Below are positions 35,829 to 44,882 of a stretch of DNA of 64,000 nt, piece after piece. Position numbers and translations under genes: made by a program. The stretch comes from an uncultured Flavobacteriales bacterium. Lineage in GTDB: Bacteria; Bacteroidota; Bacteroidia; Flavobacteriales_D; Parvicellaceae. The stretch is taken from assembly GCA_943787535.1 (NCBI GenBank), contig CALSMU010000002.1, positions 1 through 64,000 of the forward strand, read 5' to 3'. The notes under the pieces are model-generated. The model saw nothing but the letters and a program-made list of their open reading frames with translations. It did not search any database and had not been told where the DNA came from. Every line of letters begins with the position of its first letter. Positions within the stretch are counted from its first letter, which is position 1.

Positions 35829-36779
35829 ATGGGAGCAATTACGGAAACAGAATTTAATTTCGAAGGTCAAAAAAGCGTTTATCATGGAAAAGTTAGAGAT
35901 GTTTATAACATCAATAATGATTTGATGGTAATGGTAGTAAGCGATAGGATATCAGCTTTTGATGTTGTTTTACCAAAGGGGATTCCTTTTAAAGGACAAG
36001 TGTTAAACCAATTAGCCGCAAAATTTTTAAAAGAAACAGAAGATATTGTTTCTAACTGGGTTATTTCTACTCCAGATCCTAATGTAACCATTGGCCATAA
36101 CTGCATTCCGTATAGAGTTGAAATGGTTATAAGGGGATATTTAACTGGTCATGCATGGAGAACTTACAAGACAGGAGAGAGAGTGCTTTGTGGGGTGCGA
36201 ATGCCTGATGGAATGAAGGAGCATCAAAAGTTTCCTGAGCCAATTCTTACGCCATCCACCAAAGAAGATGAGGGACATGACGAGGACATCTCTAGAGAAG
36301 AAATTATTGCAAAAGGAATTGTGCCTGAAGCTGAATATCTGAAATTGGAAGAGTATACAAGGGCAATTTTCCAAAGAGGAACGGAAATAGCGGCTAAACA
36401 AGGGTTGATATTGGTTGATACAAAATATGAATTTGGTAAGAAAGATGAAAAAATATATTTAATTGATGAAATTCATACGCCAGATTCTTCTCGGTATTTC
36501 TACTCAGAAGGATATCAGGAAAGACAAGATAATGGTGAGCCACAAAAACAACTTTCGAAGGAATTTGTCCGAGAATGGTTAATGGCTGGAGGTTTTCAAG
36601 GAAAAGAAGGGCAGCAAATTCCTGAAATGACTCCTGACTTTGTTGCTTCGGTGACTGAAAGATACATTGAGTTGTACGAGAAAGTGTCAGGGAAAGGGTT
36701 TAACAAATCCGATAGTGGAAACATCACGGAGAGAATTAATACTAATGTTTCTGCATTTTTAAATGAGTATTATTCTTAA
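35829..36779 (+). CDS. purC: SAICAR synthase
   Basis: 316 residues from the ATG at 35829; a TTG 12 codons upstream is less likely. It shows [54 protein letters not shown] and [14 protein letters not shown], all hallmarks of phosphoribosylaminoimidazole-succinocarboxamide synthase. It joins aspartate to CAIR in purine synthesis. It belongs to the long single-domain form common in Bacteroidota. It is followed by a terminator shared with hutI. Confidence 0.95.
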   Translation: MGAITETEFNFEGQKSVYHGKVRDVYNINNDLMVMVVSDRISAFDVVLPKGIPFKGQVLNQLAAKFLKETEDIVSNWVISTPDPNVTIGHNCIPYRVEMVIRGYLTGHAWRTYKTGERVLCGVRMPDGMKEHQKFPEPILTPSTKEDEGHDEDISREEIIAKGIVPEAEYLKLEEYTRAIFQRGTEIAAKQGLILVDTKYEFGKKDEKIYLIDEIHTPDSSRYFYSEGYQERQDNGEPQKQLSKEFVREWLMAGGFQGKEGQQIPEMTPDFVASVTERYIELYEKVSGKGFNKSDSGNITERINTNVSAFLNEYYS

Positions 36780-36790
36780 GGCATTTTAAT

Positions 36791-36830
36791 TAAAAAGCCT
36801 AGTTTAATTGTTTGAACTAAGCTTTTTTTA
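36791..36830. terminator. Terminator between purC and hutI
   Basis: AAAAAGC-C-TAGTT pairs with AACTA-A-GCTTTTT (one mismatch) around a 9-base loop and runs into T7. It sits between convergent purC and hutI and its right edge touches the hutI stop. Confidence 0.72.
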
Positions 36831-38072
36831 TTGAACTTCTCCATTTAAAATTACTGTCTCAATCAGATTACTGCCAAAGCTATAGGGTAAAAATGCATAA
36901 GAGTTAATTTCTTTAGAGATGAAAACATTTGCTTTTTTACCAACTTCTATACTGCCTAATTTGTCGCTAATTCCCATTGCGTAAGCAGAATTTATTGTTG
37001 CTGCATTAATTGCTTGTTCTGGCGTTAATTTCATTTTAATGCAGGCTAAAGAAATGACAAAATTCATGTTTCCAGATGGAGTAGATCCAGGATTGTAATC
37101 ACTTGCCAAAGCTATAGGTAAATTATTTTCTATTAATTCCTTTGCTGGGGCATAAGGTATTCCTAAAAAAAAGGAACAAGAAGGAAGTAAAGTTGGCATT
37201 GTTTCGGATTTTTTTAAAGCTTCAATATCTTCTTTGTTAATAACTTCCAAGTGGTCAACAGAAAGTGCATGGTTATCAATTCCAGTCTGAATACCCCCTA
37301 TCGTTGTAAATTGATTTACGTGAATTTTTGGTGTCAATCCGATAGCTATGCCAGCCTTTAATATACGGTCCGTCTCTTGGGGTGTGTAATAATTGGTTTC
37401 GCAAAACACATCTATATATTCAGCTAATCCTTCACTTTTAATGACCGGAATCATTTCATTGATTATCAAGTTTATATAATCTTCTCTATTTTCTTTATAA
37501 TTTTTTGGTATTGCATGCGCTCCAAGGAAATTTGCTTTTATTGTTAGGGGCGAATCTTGTTTCAATCTTTTGATAACGCGGAGCATTTTTAGTTCTGCTT
37601 CAACTGTTAAACCATATCCACTTTTTATTTCAACGGCTCCTGTTCCTAGTTTTATAATTTCACGGATTCTATCCATTGCAGATTCGTATAAATCGTCCTC
37701 TGAAGTTTCCTGCAGCTTTTTAGCAGAATTTAAAATACCTCCCCCTTTTAAAGCAATTTCTTCGTAGGTTAGTCCATTGATTCGATCAACAAATTCCTCG
37801 TCTCTTGGAGTTGCAAATACAATATGTGTATGTGAGTCGCACCAACTTGGAAATACTAGTTTGTTTTTAGCGTCAATAACAGTAGAATTTTCATTTTCTG
37901 TTAACGATAAATCTGTCATTTCTCCAAATGATTTAATCACACCATTTTCAATAATTACAAAAGCATTTTGAATAGTGGAAAGGTGGTTCATTTCTGATCC
38001 TTTTTTCAATAAAACCCCAGAATGGGATATTCCAACAAGTTCTTTTATGTTTTGAATTGTAATTTTTGCCAT
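36828..38072 (-). CDS. hutI: Imidazolonepropionase
   Basis: 414 residues from the ATG at 38072; a GTG two codons earlier is possible. It is an amidohydrolase-fold enzyme: DSHTHIVFATPRDEEF, GGGILNSAKKLQ, EIKSGYGLTVE, ALASDYNPGSTPSGN. It hydrolyses imidazolone-5-propionate to formiminoglutamate in histidine breakdown. No other hut gene is in the window. A perfect -7 box lies 23 bases upstream. Confidence 0.93.
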   Translation of the reverse strand: MAKITIQNIKELVGISHSGVLLKKGSEMNHLSTIQNAFVIIENGVIKSFGEMTDLSLTENENSTVIDAKNKLVFPSWCDSHTHIVFATPRDEEFVDRINGLTYEEIALKGGGILNSAKKLQETSEDDLYESAMDRIREIIKLGTGAVEIKSGYGLTVEAELKMLRVIKRLKQDSPLTIKANFLGAHAIPKNYKENREDYINLIINEMIPVIKSEGLAEYIDVFCETNYYTPQETDRILKAGIAIGLTPKIHVNQFTTIGGIQTGIDNHALSVDHLEVINKEDIEALKKSETMPTLLPSCSFFLGIPYAPAKELIENNLPIALASDYNPGSTPSGNMNFVISLACIKMKLTPEQAINAATINSAYAMGISDKLGSIEVGKKANVFISKEINSYAFLPYSFGSNLIETVILNGEVQ

Positions 38073-38095
38073 GCGCACAAGTAGTTAATCTTCTA

Positions 38096-38103
38096 CAAAA
38101 ATA
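38096..38103 (-). promoter_or_regulatory. -7 promoter box of hutI
   Basis: TATTTTTG on the minus strand, a perfect TAnnTTTG, 23 bases before the hutI ATG. Confidence 0.55.
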
Positions 38104-38205
38104 AGAACAAAGATTGTTCAATTCTTGAATTTATAAAAATATAACTTATATTCGAAATTAAATTTTATGCTTATAGTTTAATTGGAGGAATTTGTAATTT
38201 AAGGA

Positions 38206-38577
38206 ATGGATAGTATATTTATAGAGCAAACATCTAAAACGCCTAAAGTTGATTTTAATTCGCAAACGGGGTTTTTGCATTTGGAGGGGATTTCAATCCC
38301 AGAAGATACGGTTGATTTTTATCGTACCCTTATTTATTGGATAAATGAATATGCATTAAACCCTTTGCCAGAAACAATATTAGTTCTGAAGTTAGAGTAT
38401 TTCAATACAAGCACCTCAGTTGTTTTGCTTGATATGTTCAAAATATTATCCAAAGTAACAGGGGCTAAGGTAGATTGGTATTATGAAAGTGATGATGTTG
38501 AAATGGAGGAAGTTGGAAAAGATTATGCAAATATGATTGACATGCCATTTAGGCTTATTTCAGTGGATGTGTTTTAG
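38206..38577 (+). CDS. SiaC-like regulatory phosphoprotein (DUF1987)
   Basis: 123 residues with the SiaC/DUF1987 layout: TPKVDFNSQTGFLHLEGISIPED, FYRTLIYWINEYA, LKLEYFNTSTSVVLLDM and VDWYYESDD. In Pseudomonas aeruginosa SiaC is a partner-switch protein phosphorylated on Thr68 by the kinase SiaB, dephosphorylated by the PP2C phosphatase SiaA, and when unphosphorylated activates the diguanylate cyclase SiaD. Thr68 is present here at the same position within YFNTSTS. The gene directly downstream encodes a SpoIIE-type phosphatase, which supports the assignment. No SiaB or SiaD homologue is in the window. Confidence 0.85.
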   Translation: MDSIFIEQTSKTPKVDFNSQTGFLHLEGISIPEDTVDFYRTLIYWINEYALNPLPETILVLKLEYFNTSTSVVLLDMFKILSKVTGAKVDWYYESDDVEMEEVGKDYANMIDMPFRLISVDVF

Positions 38578-38728
38578 TCATTCTTTACACCTATTTTTTT
38601 GTCAAATTTCTAGTTTATTCAGATGTTTAAAATAATTCTGAAAACAGTCTGTTTATTGTTGCCGATTTGCTATATTTCGAATAATCTAGGATGTCTGTGT
38701 TAAAGTGAAGCTGAATATCAATCATAGA

Positions 38729-41700
38729 ATGCAAAGAATAGTACTACTTATATTATTATTCACAACGACCTTGTTTTCTCAAGCGCAAGACTATGAATTC
38801 TTGCTAAAATCACAAGAGTATAAATTGGATCAATTGGATCAAAATGTTGGTTTGAATAATCCTTTTATTAATACAATAAACCAAGCGGATAATGGAAATT
38901 TGATTGTTGGTACTGGTGAAGGTGTTGGGGTGTTTGATGGCAAAAATTTCGAAATGTATTACACGGATGATCACTTAGCTGAAAATTATATCTCTTCAAG
39001 TTTTAAAGATGATGAGGGTAATATTTGGTTCGGACATCAAGCAGGTGGAGTGAGTATTTTTGATGGAGTTAGTTTTGATTTGGTGCATCCGGGAGGAGGT
39101 ATCAATAGTGTAATAAATGACATTGATCAAGATGAAAATGGATTGATTTGGTTTGCGGCAAAAGATTTTGGACTTTTTAATGTCGATGAAAAAGGTAAAT
39201 GTGAGTTTTTTAATAACCAATTTGAAGGGCAATATTTGCACTCATTCATGATTACTAAGGATGGTTATTTTTTCGTAGGAACAGCTGCGGGAGTCGACGT
39301 TTACAAGTACTATGAGGAAGAGAAAATTCTCAGTAAAGTTCAGGGTGTTAGTAGCATTCCAAGAGATCAAGTAGCTGGAATTATTGAAGTCGAAACTGGG
39401 AAGATTGTTGTATCGACTTTTACTTCAGGTTTGTATTTGGTAGAGAAGAAGAATGATGTTTTTTTAACTTCTAAAATTGAATATTCAAATTTTCAAGACG
39501 ACATATTAATCAGAGATGTTAAAGTGTTTGGAGATGCTATTTGGATTAGTACTCTGCGATCAGGGTTGCTAAAATGTAAATGGAATAAAAAGGAATTTTT
39601 GGTGGTGGAAAGCTATCATTCAAAAAGTGGATTAAGAACAGATGCGGTTAATACAATGTTTATTGATCGTGAAGGTACCCTGTGGATAGGTACTTTTGGG
39701 GAGGGACTTGCATCAAAAGGAGATAATTTATTTACTTTTTATTTCGCTAATCCTAAGGGACTTTATAAGGTAAAGAGTATTCTAGCAAACGAGCATGAAG
39801 TTTGGGTTGCGAACAATGCGGTAATATCTGTTCGGGATAAACACACATTAAAAGAACGAAAATATTTTAATGAAGAAAATGGTTTACCTAATGATGGAAT
39901 ATCAGCGATGCATTTTACTGAAGACTCAACTTTTTTTATAGGGACAGAACATAGTGGCCTCTATAGATATAATTCTGCGACTAATTCGTTTAAAGAAATT
40001 TTACTTTCAGGAGATGACTTGTCATTAACAATAACAAGTCTAAAATCACTTGGAAATCAGCTTTGGATTGGTACTTTAAATGGTGTTTATAAAATGAATG
40101 TAGGAACAGAGGGTATTGTCAGTTATGATGTTTCTTCGGGTCTCTCTCACAATTCTGTAGGCGATGTTTTAATAACAAAAAGTGGTGATGTGTTTATTGG
40201 AGCTAGAAGTGCATTTTTAAACAAGTTTAATGATGGTATTTTTGAAAAAATTAGGTTAACACCGGAATATGACATTGTAACAGTAAATAAATTAATCGAA
40301 TCGAGCGATGGTGTCATATGGATAAGTACCTCTGATAATGGTGTTTTTAGGGTTGGAGAAAATATCATTAACATATCTGTACTTGATGGCTTAGCATCTA
40401 ATTACTGTTATGGCATCGAACAAGATTCTAAAGGAAGATTGTGGGTAATGCACAACGGAGGACTTAGTAGAATTGTTTTTGATTCAATTTCTCAAGATTT
40501 TAGGATAGAACTTTATGGTGCTAAACATGGGTTGAGCAAAAAGTTTTTGCGGAATTCAATAGCTAAGTGTAATGATCAATTGTGGTTTGGTTCAGAAAAT
40601 GGAGCAGTACTTTACAATGCATCTGAAGACAAGCAAAACATAATCCCCCCAATAACAAGTTTTTCTGAAATTAGAATCAATGACAAAGAATATGATTTAG
40701 ATCAGGATATAATATTACCATATGGAGAGTATGATTTATTTATAGATTTTAAAGGGGTTAGTTTGAAAAAACCCGAAATGGTTACCTATCAATTTATGTT
40801 GGAGGGACACCAAAGCAAATGGTCAGAGAATTCGGTTATTAATTTAGCTAAATACCACAAAGTTTATGATGGAGAATATACTTTTAAGGCTAAATCGTAT
40901 AATGCAGATGGAATAGTTGGAGATACTATTACAGTTAATATTAGTGTAGCAAAACCATTCTGGAAAGAGTGGTGGTTTATTGTTATGTTAGGTTTAGTAA
41001 TAGTCTTAATTGTGGTGTTTATTGTGAAAATGAGAGAGCGCAGTCATTTACGCTATCAAAAAGAATTGGAGCATCAATTGGCTTTAAGAACAAAAGAGGT
41101 GGTTCATCAAAAAGAAGAGATTGAGGAAATAAATAAAGATTTAACAGATAGTATTAATTATGCTAAACGAATTCAAACAGCAATCTTGCCGGAAGAAGAT
41201 GAGTTTGATAAGATGTTTCCGAAAAACTTTGTGATTTACAAACCAAAGGATATTGTTAGTGGTGATTTTTATTGGGCGAAAAAGTTTGGCAACCTTCATT
41301 TAATAGTTTGTGCTGATTGCACAGGACATGGTGTTCCCGGAGCTTTTATGAGTATGATTGGGATGATGCTATTGAATGAAGCATGTGTTTTAAAAAACAT
41401 ACTAGATCCCGCAAAAATACTGAAGGATATAGATAATAGCTTGATTGAAATTCTTCAACAAAATGATGATTTTGAATCGAATAAGGATGGCATGGATATA
41501 TCTTTATGTTTGGTTGATACAGATTCTAATAAGATGTATACTGCTGGTGCAATGCGTCCAGTCTATGTTTACAGGAAGGGTGTGCAGCATATTATAAAAG
41601 GAGATCGTTTTTCCTTAGGGGGAACCCTTGTGAAAGACAAGATATTTAATACGCGAGAATATGATTTGATGAAAGGTGATTTGGTTTATATGTTTAGTGA

Positions 41701-41890
41701 TGGATATGCGGATCAATTTGGAGGACCTAACAAAAGAAAAATGAAAGTATTTGGTTTAAACGAACTCTTGGATCAAGTTTCTCAATTAGAGATATCTCAA
41801 CAAGCTAAAGAGATTGATTCCTTTTTTGAAAATTGGAAAGGTAATATATCTCAAATGGATGATGTATTGCTAATTGGTTTTCAATATTAA
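38729..41890 (+). CDS. Double-propeller transmembrane SpoIIE-type phosphatase
   Basis: 1053 residues from the ATG at 38729, chosen because it gives a clean signal peptide; a GTG eight codons upstream is possible. Periplasmic part: about 14 propeller repeats of the two-component-regulator type (for example DDEGNIWFG, DREGTLWIG, SSDGVIWIS, NDQLWFG), enough for two seven-bladed propellers, then a Y_Y_Y domain (about 650-740). One membrane helix (about 748-770), a coiled coil (about 775-815) and a cytosolic PP2C/SpoIIE domain (about 830-1053) follow, with the metal Asp motifs SGDFYW, ADCTGHG, FSDGYAD and MDDVLL intact. The sensor half is that of hybrid two-component systems but the output is a Ser/Thr phosphatase, whose likely substrate is the adjacent SiaC-like protein. 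Confidence 0.88.
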   Translation: MQRIVLLILLFTTTLFSQAQDYEFLLKSQEYKLDQLDQNVGLNNPFINTINQADNGNLIVGTGEGVGVFDGKNFEMYYTDDHLAENYISSSFKDDEGNIWFGHQAGGVSIFDGVSFDLVHPGGGINSVINDIDQDENGLIWFAAKDFGLFNVDEKGKCEFFNNQFEGQYLHSFMITKDGYFFVGTAAGVDVYKYYEEEKILSKVQGVSSIPRDQVAGIIEVETGKIVVSTFTSGLYLVEKKNDVFLTSKIEYSNFQDDILIRDVKVFGDAIWISTLRSGLLKCKWNKKEFLVVESYHSKSGLRTDAVNTMFIDREGTLWIGTFGEGLASKGDNLFTFYFANPKGLYKVKSILANEHEVWVANNAVISVRDKHTLKERKYFNEENGLPNDGISAMHFTEDSTFFIGTEHSGLYRYNSATNSFKEILLSGDDLSLTITSLKSLGNQLWIGTLNGVYKMNVGTEGIVSYDVSSGLSHNSVGDVLITKSGDVFIGARSAFLNKFNDGIFEKIRLTPEYDIVTVNKLIESSDGVIWISTSDNGVFRVGENIINISVLDGLASNYCYGIEQDSKGRLWVMHNGGLSRIVFDSISQDFRIELYGAKHGLSKKFLRNSIAKCNDQLWFGSENGAVLYNASEDKQNIIPPITSFSEIRINDKEYDLDQDIILPYGEYDLFIDFKGVSLKKPEMVTYQFMLEGHQSKWSENSVINLAKYHKVYDGEYTFKAKSYNADGIVGDTITVNISVAKPFWKEWWFIVMLGLVIVLIVVFIVKMRERSHLRYQKELEHQLALRTKEVVHQKEEIEEINKDLTDSINYAKRIQTAILPEEDEFDKMFPKNFVIYKPKDIVSGDFYWAKKFGNLHLIVCADCTGHGVPGAFMSMIGMMLLNEACVLKNILDPAKILKDIDNSLIEILQQNDDFESNKDGMDISLCLVDTDSNKMYTAGAMRPVYVYRKGVQHIIKGDRFSLGGTLVKDKIFNTREYDLMKGDLVYMFSDGYADQFGGPNKRKMKVFGLNELLDQVSQLEISQQAKEIDSFFENWKGNISQMDDVLLIGFQY

Positions 41891-41912
41891 GTGGTGCGAT
41901 GATATAGAAAAT

Positions 41913-41960
41913 AAAAAACGCCCATCAATTCCCATAATTATTGGAAGAAAGGCGTTCTTT
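41913..41960. terminator. Terminator between the phosphatase gene and clpC
   Basis: AACGCC pairs with GGCGTT across a 28-base inner region that can fold further, flanked by A and T runs. On the minus strand it ends with GGGCG and a long T run after clpC; it probably works for both convergent genes. Confidence 0.6.
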
Positions 41961-41977
41961 AAATATAAGAATAGTAT

Positions 41978-44542
41978 TTACTGCTCCTCCGAAGAGGTAG
42001 ACTCATCTTCCTTTTTTTTCTTAGTTACTTTCTTTTTTTTACCTGTTTTGATTAGGATCTCACTAGTTTTTGCATCTAAGTCAACATGTATAATATCTCC
42101 CTCGCTTAAGTTTGATTGTATTATCTCCTCTGCCAAAGGATCTTCAAGGTATTTTTGAATCGCTCTTTTTAGAGGTCTTGCTCCATACTTAGCATCAAAA
42201 CCTTTGTCGGCAATATAGTCCTTTGCTTTTTCAGATAGATCAATAGAAAACCCAAGCTCTTCAACCCTTGTAAATAGTTTTTTGAGTTCGATATCAATTA
42301 TTTCATGAATATCTTCTCTTGTTAATGAATTAAACAAAACAACATCGTCAATTCGATTCAAAAATTCAGGGGCAAATGCTTTTTTTAAGGCATTTTGAAT
42401 AACAAACTTTTGATTTTCATCTTTACTTTCTTCCTGCGCTTTTGTTCCAAACCCAACACCTGTTCCAAAGTCCTGCAATTGTCTTGAGCCAATATTGGAA
42501 GTCATGATTATAATCGTATTACGGAAATCAATTTTCCTACCCAAGCTATCCGTTAGTTGTCCATCGTCTAGTGCTTGCAATAGAAGGTTAAATACATCTG
42601 GGTGTGCTTTTTCAATTTCATCTAATAGCACAATGGAATAGGGTTTTCTTCTTACTTTTTCAGTCAGTTGACCACCTTCCTCATATCCAACATATCCGGG
42701 AGGTGCTCCAATTAATCGAGATACAGCAAATTTCTCCATATATTCGCTCATATCAATTCTGAGTAGTGCTTCTTCACTATCAAACATATTTTTCGCTAAT
42801 ACTTTACATAGTTGGGTTTTTCCTACACCGGTTGGACCCAAAAAAATGAATGTACCAATTGGTTTATTTGGGTCTTTCAGTCCTGCTCTGTTACGTTGAA
42901 TAGCCTTGACTACTTTTTTAATTGCCTCGTCTTGACCAATAACCGAACCTTGTATTGCCTCTCCCATTTTGATTAAGCGTCCACTTTCTTTCTCGGCAAC
43001 TCTCTGAACAGGAATACCTGTCATCATTGCTACAACTTCGGCTACATGCTCTTCAGTTACAGTTTCCTTATGAGACTTGCTATGCTCTTCCCATTTTTGC
43101 TTAGCCGCATCTAATTCATTGTTTAATTTTCTTTCCGTATCTCTTAATCGGGCAGCTTCTTCGTATTGTTGGCTTCTAACAACTTGATTTTTCTCTTCTT
43201 TGATAGCGTCTAGTTTGCTCTCAATTTCAATAATCTCCTTCGGTACATTGAGATTGGTAATATGAACTCTCGATCCGACTTCATCTAAAGCATCTATAGC
43301 CTTGTCTGGTAAGTGTCTGTCAGTAAGATAGCGAGATGTTAGCTTAACACAAGCTTCTATTGCCTCATCCGTGTAATCAACATTGTGGTGCTCTTCGTAT
43401 TTGTCTTTAATGTTATTTAATATTGTAATAGTTTCTTCAATATTTGTTGGTTCAACTAATACTTTTTGAAATCTTCTTTCTAACGCTCCATCTTTTTCAA
43501 CGTATTGTCTATATTCATCGAGGGTAGTAGCTCCAATGCATTGCAGTTCTCCTCTTGCCAAAGCTGGTTTAAACATGTTAGAGGCATCTAAGCTTCCAGA
43601 GGCTCCTCCTGCGCCAATAATAGTGTGGATTTCATCAATGAAAAGAACAATTTCTGGAGATTTCTCTAATTCATTCATTACCGCTTTCATTCTCTCTTCA
43701 AACTGTCCTCTGTATTTTGTTCCAGCCACTAGAGATGCTAAGTCGAGAGAGACAATTCTTTTATTAAATAAAACACGTGATACTTTTCTTTGAACGATTC
43801 TAAGGGCCAGCCCTTCAGCTATTGCAGATTTACCGACTCCGGGTTCACCAATAAGTATAGGGTTGTTTTTCTTTCTCCTACTTAAAATTTGCGATACTCT
43901 TTCTATTTCTGCCTGGCGACCAACTATTGGGTCCAATTTTCCTTCTTCTGCAAACTTTGTTAAATCCCTTCCGAAATTATCTAAAACGGGCGTCTTAGAT
44001 TTTGAGTCAGAAGGCTTTCTCGAAGATCCTCCTGATGAAAAATTTTCTTCACGTTCATCATCAGCAGGGTTTCCTGGTAGTTCAGCTTTTGGGTTTTGAT
44101 ATCCTTGTTCCATCATTATTTCCAATTCGTCTTTTACAAGTGTGTAGTCTATTTTAAATTTATTTAATGTTTGGGCTGCAACATTATCTTCTTCTTTTAG
44201 AATGGAAAGTAAAAGATGTTCAGTGCCTATCATATTGCTTTTAAATAACTTTGCTTCTAAGTATGTGATTTTTAGTACTTTCTCTGCTTGCTTGATTAAT
44301 GGTATATTGTTGGTGTCCGTTTGTTTGCTACTCCCACTTTCTAAATTACTTTCTAAAACTTTCCTAAGTTCTTTCAAGTCAATATTGGAATTTTGAATAA
44401 TTTTAACAGCAACACCTTCACCTTCTCTTATTATGCCAAGAAGCAAATGTTCAACACCAATATAATCATGCCCAAGTCTCAAGGCTTCCTCTCTGCTGAA
44501 ACTTATTACATCTTTTACTCTTGGAGAAAACTTCGCTTCCAT
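41978..44542 (-). CDS. clpC: ClpC AAA+ protease ATPase / chaperone
   Basis: 854 residues. An N-terminal double Clp repeat (MEAKFSPRVKDVISFSREEA, VEHLLLGIIREG), AAA-1 with Walker A GEPGVGKSA, a middle coiled region with a UVR-like motif (QQYEEAARLRDTERKL), AAA-2 with GPTGVGKTQ and VLLDEIEKAHP, and an unusually Lys-rich then acidic tail (KKKKVTKKKKEDE). It unfolds substrates for ClpP. No mcsAB or ctsR genes are next to it. A hairpin sits in the predicted 5' leader and a palindrome about 140 bases upstream, suggesting stress control. Confidence 0.95.
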   Translation of the reverse strand: MEAKFSPRVKDVISFSREEALRLGHDYIGVEHLLLGIIREGEGVAVKIIQNSNIDLKELRKVLESNLESGSSKQTDTNNIPLIKQAEKVLKITYLEAKLFKSNMIGTEHLLLSILKEEDNVAAQTLNKFKIDYTLVKDELEIMMEQGYQNPKAELPGNPADDEREENFSSGGSSRKPSDSKSKTPVLDNFGRDLTKFAEEGKLDPIVGRQAEIERVSQILSRRKKNNPILIGEPGVGKSAIAEGLALRIVQRKVSRVLFNKRIVSLDLASLVAGTKYRGQFEERMKAVMNELEKSPEIVLFIDEIHTIIGAGGASGSLDASNMFKPALARGELQCIGATTLDEYRQYVEKDGALERRFQKVLVEPTNIEETITILNNIKDKYEEHHNVDYTDEAIEACVKLTSRYLTDRHLPDKAIDALDEVGSRVHITNLNVPKEIIEIESKLDAIKEEKNQVVRSQQYEEAARLRDTERKLNNELDAAKQKWEEHSKSHKETVTEEHVAEVVAMMTGIPVQRVAEKESGRLIKMGEAIQGSVIGQDEAIKKVVKAIQRNRAGLKDPNKPIGTFIFLGPTGVGKTQLCKVLAKNMFDSEEALLRIDMSEYMEKFAVSRLIGAPPGYVGYEEGGQLTEKVRRKPYSIVLLDEIEKAHPDVFNLLLQALDDGQLTDSLGRKIDFRNTIIIMTSNIGSRQLQDFGTGVGFGTKAQEESKDENQKFVIQNALKKAFAPEFLNRIDDVVLFNSLTREDIHEIIDIELKKLFTRVEELGFSIDLSEKAKDYIADKGFDAKYGARPLKRAIQKYLEDPLAEEIIQSNLSEGDIIHVDLDAKTSEILIKTGKKKKVTKKKKEDESTSSEEQ

Positions 44543-44566
44543 ATCTATCTATTCTTAAATTAAAAT

Positions 44567-44588
44567 TTCACTGAATAACTTCAGTGAA
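44567..44588 (-). promoter_or_regulatory. Hairpin in the clpC 5' leader
   Basis: TTCACTGAA pairs perfectly with TTCAGTGAA around a 4-base loop (TAAC on the plus strand), 25-46 bases before the clpC ATG. It lies downstream of the predicted -7 box, so it would be in the transcript. It could be an RNA element or a DNA operator. Confidence 0.5.
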
Positions 44589-44598
44589 TGCAGAGTTA

Positions 44599-44606
44599 CA
44601 AAAATA
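44599..44606 (-). promoter_or_regulatory. -7 promoter box of clpC
   Basis: TATTTTTG on the minus strand, a perfect TAnnTTTG, 56 bases before the clpC ATG. Confidence 0.5.
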
Positions 44607-44683
44607 ACACCAAACATTCGTCTTTTTTTACAATGAATTATTCAAAAAACAACATTTCAAAGATAAAAAAATCAATTGGGAAA

Positions 44684-44699
44684 TAATTGTCAACAATTA
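44684..44699. promoter_or_regulatory. 16-base palindrome upstream of clpC
   Basis: TAATTGT-CA-ACAATTA is a perfect 7-bp inverted repeat with a 2-base centre, a typical size for a dimeric repressor site. It lies about 90-100 bases upstream of the predicted clpC transcription start and about 185 before gyrA. Confidence 0.4.
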
Positions 44700-44882
44700 G
44701 CTCATTTTTCACAGAATTTTGTTAGCAAGTAGCGATTGTTTTTATGCCTCTATGAATTAAGGATTGATTATTTTCGAACCGTAATAAACTGAATAAAGTG
44801 CTGTCTATTTTTAAGACGTTTTTTTATTTTGTTAAGATGCTTTTGCGTTAAAAAAAATGAATAGTTAGATTAAAGAAGATAT

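Larger units (their letters stand above)
44543..44882. promoter_or_regulatory. Divergent clpC/gyrA regulatory region
   Basis: 340 bases without a gene. From left to right it holds a 9-bp hairpin (44567-44588), a perfect minus-strand -7 box for clpC (44599-44606), a 16-base palindrome (44684-44699), the motif GTTAGCAAGTAGCGATT (44721-44737, seen again before 50.1 kb) and a one-mismatch plus-strand -7 box TGCTTTTG (44838-44845) for gyrA. No open frame of note is present. Confidence 0.6.
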
